From Alteraquisediminimonas sediminicola (GTDB lineage: Bacteria; Pseudomonadota; Alphaproteobacteria; Sphingomonadales; Sphingomonadaceae), in assembly GCF_019740335.1 (NCBI RefSeq), contig NZ_JAHXZS010000002.1, positions 1 through 64,000 of the forward strand: 64,000 nt of DNA, given 5' to 3'. Both the position numbers and the translations under genes were made by a program. Shown piece by piece: positions 60,045-64,000 of the stretch. The notes below the pieces were generated by a model. It had not been told where the DNA came from. It made no database searches and worked only from the letters and a program-made list of their open reading frames with translations. Every line of letters starts with the position of its first letter. The first letter of the stretch is position 1.

Positions 60045-60749
60045 ATGACGAATTCAGAGAGCTCCAACGCAAAGAGCATCGCAACGCCCGTCACCAGCGC
60101 GACCGATAAGGTTACAGAAGCTATTTCACAGGGCATCAGATCAGGCGTATTTGTGCCCGGCCAGCATTTGTTGGAACCCGACCTCACCCAAAGATTGGGC
60201 ATCAGTCGCGGCTCTTTGCGCGAAGCGCTGAAACATATGGCCGCTGCGGGCATCGTGACGCTCAACCGCTATCGAGGGGCATATATTGCGAGCCTTGACC
60301 GCAAATCGATCTTTGACCTTTTGGACACACTCGAACCGCTGGCACGGCTCGCGGCAAGGCTCGCAGCCATCCACTGCACGAGTGCCAAAGACCGTGACAA
60401 TATGCACGAAGCTGCCGACCTGATCGAAAATGCGGGCAAGACCGGCAATCGCGCGCAATATCTTGATCATCGTCGGCATTTCTACAACACCATGATCACG
60501 ATTGGCGGCAATCAGGAACTGGCGCGGGTCATGCCCTTGTCGCGCACCGACCTGTTTCGCGCACAGGTCGAAACCGCCCAGTCCGAAACCCAGCGTCGAC
60601 GCCACTTCTCCGGCTATCGCATGATTGCGGACGCGATCATCGCCAACAATCCGGATGCCGCAGAAAAAGCGGTCAAGAAGCATTTCGACGGCACCAGAAA
60701 AACCATGCAGGAATTGCCGGAAAGCGCATTCCCCGCCGCGACGTCTTAA
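60045..60749 (+). CDS. GntR-family regulator (FCD type), receptor-linked
   Basis: The ATG at 60045 gives 234 residues, the usual size and close to its paralogue at 31938-32657; an ATG at 59913 is an alternative. The winged helix (LLEPDLTQRLGISRGSLREALKHMAAAGIVTLNRYRGAYI) is followed by an FCD domain (LDHRRHFYNTMITIGGN). It is divergent from the TonB-dependent receptor and its upstream region has a 26-bp element also found before the EthD/CrtC-like operon, so it is the best candidate regulator of both. Confidence 0.9.
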   Translation: MTNSESSNAKSIATPVTSATDKVTEAISQGIRSGVFVPGQHLLEPDLTQRLGISRGSLREALKHMAAAGIVTLNRYRGAYIASLDRKSIFDLLDTLEPLARLAARLAAIHCTSAKDRDNMHEAADLIENAGKTGNRAQYLDHRRHFYNTMITIGGNQELARVMPLSRTDLFRAQVETAQSETQRRRHFSGYRMIADAIIANNPDAAEKAVKKHFDGTRKTMQELPESAFPAATS

Positions 60750-60797
60750 ATATGGTGCGAAGGGGGTGGACGCGATACCCTGCCCCCTTGCCCAAAA

Positions 60798-61547
60798 CTA
60801 CATCCGCAACAGCGCCCCGCCATCCACTGCAAGGCCATGGCCGGTGATGAAGCTCGCCTCATCCGAGGCCAGAAAGAGGAATGCAGATGCCACTTCCTCC
60901 GGCTGCGCCATGCGGCCCAACACGCCCATATCGTCATAGGCCGCCCGCAACGCCGCATCCTGATCGATCAACGGCTTGGTGATCCCGGTCACGGTCGCGC
61001 CCGGCATGACGTAATTGGCGGTAATGCCATAAGCGCCAAGTTCGACCGCCAGCGACTTGGTTACGCCCGCCACGCCATGCTTGGCCGAGATATAGGCGAT
61101 CAGGCCGCCATAAGGGCGCTCCGCCATGATCGAGGCCGTATTGACGATCCGTCCCTGACCGCTTTGCCGCAGCATGGGCACCGCCGCCCGGCTCATCCGG
61201 AAAACCGCCGTCAGATCGACAGCGATGGTGCGATCCCAAAGGGCGTCCGTCGTCTCTTCAATCGTTTGATATTCGCAGATGCCCGCATTGTTGATGAGGA
61301 TATCCAGCCGCCCGAAATGCGCCTGTGCCGCCGCCAATACCTTGGCAGGCGCGTCAACATCGCTGAGATCGACCGCGACGAACCGCAAGCCGTCACCCTC
61401 GACATGCGCCGCCCGCAACGCCGCCTCGGCCAGATCGACTGCCAACACTTTTGCGCCTTCAACACAGAAGCGCTCGACAATCGCGCGGCCGATCCCGCTG
61501 GCCGCCCCGGTTACAATGGCAATTTTACCTTCAAGCCGTCCCGTCAT
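60798..61547 (-). CDS. Short-chain dehydrogenase/reductase
   Basis: The ATG at 61547 has AAAGG about 9 bases upstream and gives 249 residues; the in-frame ATG at 61556 is too close to that site. Motifs are TGAASGIGRA, NNAGICEYQ, active-site AYISAKHGV and the C-terminal HGLAVDGGALLRM. It is convergent with the GntR gene and divergent from the EthD/CrtC-like operon, with an operator-like element between them. The substrate is unknown. Confidence 0.9.
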   Translation of the reverse strand: MTGRLEGKIAIVTGAASGIGRAIVERFCVEGAKVLAVDLAEAALRAAHVEGDGLRFVAVDLSDVDAPAKVLAAAQAHFGRLDILINNAGICEYQTIEETTDALWDRTIAVDLTAVFRMSRAAVPMLRQSGQGRIVNTASIMAERPYGGLIAYISAKHGVAGVTKSLAVELGAYGITANYVMPGATVTGITKPLIDQDAALRAAYDDMGVLGRMAQPEEVASAFLFLASDEASFITGHGLAVDGGALLRM

Positions 61548-61600
61548 TACATCCATCCTTTATGTTTTCTGCCATGATTTGTGCTGCAAACTCACATCCG

Positions 61601-61631
61601 CTGTCAATATAGCTGGACGAAATCGTCCGAC
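61601..61631. promoter_or_regulatory. 26-bp shared element, copy 2, with GGACGA-AA-TCGTCC palindrome
   Basis: It matches 59884-59909 at 21 of 26 positions. The right part contains the perfect palindrome GGACGAAATCGTCC with AA/TT centre (61615-61628). It lies between the divergent SDR and EthD genes. Confidence 0.6.
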
Positions 61632-61681
61632 GCATTTAGCATCACCTCAACTTGAGCGAATCAAGACTATAGGAGAGGTTT

Positions 61682-62005
61682 GTGATCCGCATCTCGGCTG
61701 TATATCCGAACGTCGAGAATAGTCGCTTTGATGGCGATTATTATCTCAATCGGCACGCCCCTTTCGCGGAAAAGCTGCTGACCCCGCACGGCCTGTCCGG
61801 CCTCAGCCTCACCTTGGGCGTTGCCGGCCTTGATGGCGCGCCCCCGCCCTTTTGGGCGATCAGCGAATTGATCTTTCCGACGCGCGCGGCTTTCGATGCC
61901 GCCATCGCGGCCTGTGGCGAGGCGTTGTTCGCCGATACCAAGGCCTACACCGATATTACGCCCGTGCTGCAAATCAGCCGCACGGCCAACGAACCCGCAT
62001 CATAA
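61682..62005 (+). CDS. EthD-domain small protein
   Basis: The GTG at 61682 follows AGGAGAGG and gives 107 residues. The EthD pattern is visible: a first strand ISAVYPN, the DGDYYLNRHAPF motif, and the second half SELIFPTRAAFDAAIAACGEALFADTKAYTDITPVLQIS. EthD-like ferredoxin-fold dimers occur in ether and polyketide metabolism, often as small lyases or monooxygenase helpers, and mostly lack proven function. It is the first gene of an operon with a CrtC/AttH-like gene and a kinase-like gene. Confidence 0.85.
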   Translation: MIRISAVYPNVENSRFDGDYYLNRHAPFAEKLLTPHGLSGLSLTLGVAGLDGAPPPFWAISELIFPTRAAFDAAIAACGEALFADTKAYTDITPVLQISRTANEPAS

Positions 62006-62022
62006 TTTCAAGGAGAACTGAC

Positions 62023-63207
62023 ATGCGCAACATCGTGCGACATCAGATGGATGACATCGGCCAATTGCTCGACATCGACGAGATGCTGAACCACCAGATC
62101 GTGGATACTTTTGCATCGACCGCTACGTCAGATCATAGCTGGACAGAAAAGATCTGGTCCGCAATCGTCCGCAAGGACGGCACGCTGGCGATCGACTTCG
62201 GCCTTGGCCGCTACCACAATCGCGGCGTGATGGACGGCTGGGCCGCCGTGGCGCGCGGCAGCGAACAATGGACCGTCCGCGCCAGCCGCGAACTGCGCGA
62301 CGATCCGACGATCACCTCGGTCGGTCCGATCACCTATGAAGTCATCGAACCGCTGCATAAGGTACGTTACACCCTCGCCAAGAACGATGCGCAGCCGATC
62401 TCTTACGACATCACTTTCACCTCTGAAATGGTGCCGTTCTTCGAAGACCGCCACAAGCAGCGCGAACGCGACGGCTTCCGCATCGGTTCGGACGTGATCC
62501 GCTATCACCAGATCGGCGTACCGTCGGGCTGGGTCGAAATCGAAGGCGAGCGCATCGAGGTCAAGCCGGAAGAATGGACCGAATATCGCGACCATAGCTG
62601 GGGCACGCGCCTCGACGTGGGCGCACATAATCCCGACATCCGCCCGACCTCGGACTTTGGCGATGCCAAGTTCGGCGAAGGTGAATTCGTATTGGTCTGG
62701 TCACCGTTCATGCTGACCAAGCCGAATGGCGATAAATACGCCTATCATTTCTATTATATGTCGAAACAGGGCCGGATTTTCTATTCGTCGGGCTATTGCA
62801 ACCACCCCGATGGCACGCAGGAAAAGGTCGCGCGCGTCCGTCCGGAATTGCGTTATGATGACCGCACCCGTCGCCTGCTTGGCGGCGAGGTCCATTTCGA
62901 CATGATGCAGGGCGGCACCCGCACTGTGCAGGTCGAAGTCGGTGGCCCGAGCGCCGTTCACCTCGGCCCAGGGCTGTATCTCGGCTTTGACGGCAAGAAG
63001 CATGGATCGTGGAAGGGCGAACTCGAAGTCGAAGGCGAAAAATTCGCCGACACGCTCGATATCCCGACGCTGCGTCGCATTCGCCAATTGCGCGACTGCC
63101 CGATCACAGTCACGGAAGGCGATGCAAAAGGTCATGGCATCATGGAAACGATCATCCATGGCACACATCCGGAACTGGGGCTGACGGCGGCAAATTCGCT
63201 GATCTAA
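62023..63207 (+). CDS. CrtC/AttH-like protein, intact motif copy
   Basis: The ATG at 62023 follows AAGGAGAAC and gives 394 residues without a signal peptide. The two-lobed beta-rich layout resembles the CrtC/AttH family. The mid-protein signature RDHSWG (189-194) is intact, with H191 and W193; a His and Trp two residues apart are reported as important in CrtC carotenoid hydratases. It shares VRKDG, MDGW, VIEP and SWG landmarks with 47811-48938. Hydration or dehydration of an isoprenoid double bond is possible but not established. It lies between EthD and a phosphotransferase gene. Confidence 0.72.
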   Translation: MRNIVRHQMDDIGQLLDIDEMLNHQIVDTFASTATSDHSWTEKIWSAIVRKDGTLAIDFGLGRYHNRGVMDGWAAVARGSEQWTVRASRELRDDPTITSVGPITYEVIEPLHKVRYTLAKNDAQPISYDITFTSEMVPFFEDRHKQRERDGFRIGSDVIRYHQIGVPSGWVEIEGERIEVKPEEWTEYRDHSWGTRLDVGAHNPDIRPTSDFGDAKFGEGEFVLVWSPFMLTKPNGDKYAYHFYYMSKQGRIFYSSGYCNHPDGTQEKVARVRPELRYDDRTRRLLGGEVHFDMMQGGTRTVQVEVGGPSAVHLGPGLYLGFDGKKHGSWKGELEVEGEKFADTLDIPTLRRIRQLRDCPITVTEGDAKGHGIMETIIHGTHPELGLTAANSLI

Positions 63208-63218
63208 AGGGATAAAAA

Positions 63219-64000
63219 ATGGCTCGTGATGTTCATCAATTGGCCGAAGGTCTCCGCGCGTATCTGCCGCGCGGGGACCGGATCACCGGCGTCAAGACGC
63301 TTTCCGCCGGCCATTCGAACGAGACCTATCTCGTTCAGGGCCTGAATGAAATCCTGCGCATGCCGCCCTCGGAAGAGGGCCTGCTGCCGCCATATGACAT
63401 GGCTCGCCAACATGCGATCCTGTCTGCGGTGAAAGCGCATGCGCCGAGAGTGCCGCTGCCGGGCATGCTGGAATTATGCGAAGATCCAAAGGTCATCGGC
63501 GATCCGTTCTTCCTGATGGAATGCGTGCCGGGCGAAGCATTTGAATATGCCCTGCCCGACTGGGTTAACGCCGATCTGGCCAATGCCCCGGAAAGCATCT
63601 GCCGCCAATGGTTCGATGCCGTCATCGGCCTGCACAATATGCCGGTCGCCTATATGCCGCCCGGCAGCCGCACGGTGCAGCAAGAGGCGCAGCATTGGCT
63701 GGACGTCGCAAAATCGGCGGAATCCGATGCATCGCTGATCGAGGTGCTGGAAAGCCTCGTCAAATCGCCGCCGCGCACTTCCGGCGCACCGACCCCGGTG
63801 CATGGCGATCCCAAACATGGGAATTGCATGTGGCATGAAGGGCGTTTGACGGCATTGCTGGACTGGGAAATGGCCCAGATTTCAGAACCTCTGCTCGATC
63901 TCGGCTATATCCTGATGTTCCACGATCAAGGCGAGGCCTCATTGGCCGATGCCGGGTTCGAACTGCCCAACTGGTGGTCGCCGGAACGGATGATCGCGGA
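63219..64000 (+). CDS. ACAD11/LvaA-type phosphotransferase, copy 4 (C-terminus cut by window edge)
   Basis: The ATG at 63219 follows AAAGGGAT and the frame runs off the right edge after about 260 residues. The N-lobe (LSAGHSNETYLVQGLNEILRMPP), the catalytic loop HGDPKHGN and the metal site ALLDWEMAQISEPLLDLGYI are present. It is the third gene of the EthD/CrtC-like operon, 11 bp after it. It is the fourth member of this kinase family in the window. A role in phosphorylating a hydroxylated acyl-CoA is inferred. Confidence 0.88.
   Translation, partial: MARDVHQLAEGLRAYLPRGDRITGVKTLSAGHSNETYLVQGLNEILRMPPSEEGLLPPYDMARQHAILSAVKAHAPRVPLPGMLELCEDPKVIGDPFFLMECVPGEAFEYALPDWVNADLANAPESICRQWFDAVIGLHNMPVAYMPPGSRTVQQEAQHWLDVAKSAESDASLIEVLESLVKSPPRTSGAPTPVHGDPKHGNCMWHEGRLTALLDWEMAQISEPLLDLGYILMFHDQGEASLADAGFELPNWWSPERMIA

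Noticed and set aside
1-64000. CRISPR arrays, insertion sequences, integrases, tRNA or rRNA genes
   Set aside because: No regular short repeats with spacers, no transposase or integrase motifs and no recognisable RNA gene were found on reading both strands.

Overview
The window looks like one chromosomal or megaplasmid segment of an alphaproteobacterium, most likely a Sphingomonadales member (Sphingobium, Novosphingobium or Sphingopyxis type). Three large TonB-dependent receptors, an UrcA-family protein, a NodT-type outer-membrane lipoprotein, dense acyl-CoA catabolism and GC-rich, tightly packed operons support this. No rRNA, tRNA, CRISPR array, transposase or phage gene was seen. Genus and species cannot be fixed from the sequence alone.

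Region 1 (1-11 kb) is a coherent periplasmic amine-oxidation locus on the minus strand. A signal-peptide RidA protein, a Tat-type flavin amine oxidase, a c-type cytochrome, a second diverged amine oxidase and a second cytochrome form one operon (9608 to 4849). A third cytochrome (4715-4347), a TonB-dependent receptor, a second exported RidA, TonB and ExbB follow. A divergent LysR regulator (10149-11033) faces the operon. I infer that the receptor imports an amine, the flavoenzyme passes electrons to cytochrome c, and RidA hydrolyses the imine in the periplasm. A 45-bp element repeated before two of these transcription units (40/45 identical) and several GTTGC-containing repeats suggest one regulon.

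Region 2 (11.4-17.9 kb, plus strand) is a complete RND efflux operon (adaptor, HAE1-type pump, outer-membrane channel), followed by an UrcA gene with a strong UUCG-loop terminator.

Region 3 (18-64 kb) is a long run of catabolic operons. It holds two TonB-dependent receptors, a limonene-epoxide-hydrolase-like protein, two P450s (one resembling CYP108/P450terp), an acyl-CoA ligase, an alpha/beta epoxide hydrolase, an alpha-methylacyl-CoA racemase with its H/D/E catalytic spacing, an enoyl-CoA hydratase, two thiolases, three acyl-CoA dehydrogenases, seven short-chain dehydrogenases, three MDR alcohol dehydrogenases and an aldehyde dehydrogenase. It also holds four ACAD11/LvaA-type phosphotransferases, a membrane-anchored linalool-dehydratase/isomerase-like protein and two CrtC/AttH-like proteins. 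Together these suggest oxidation, CoA activation and beta-oxidation of a methyl-branched isoprenoid (terpenoid or terpenoid-like) compound. Local regulators (LysR, two GntR/FCD, TetR, AraC) and short inverted repeats shared between distant promoters tie the operons together. The substrate is not established.

The smallest striking object is a 26-codon ORF at 51366-51446. It reads as the first and last residues of a HSD10-type short-chain dehydrogenase joined in frame, apparently a deletion relic kept in its operon.
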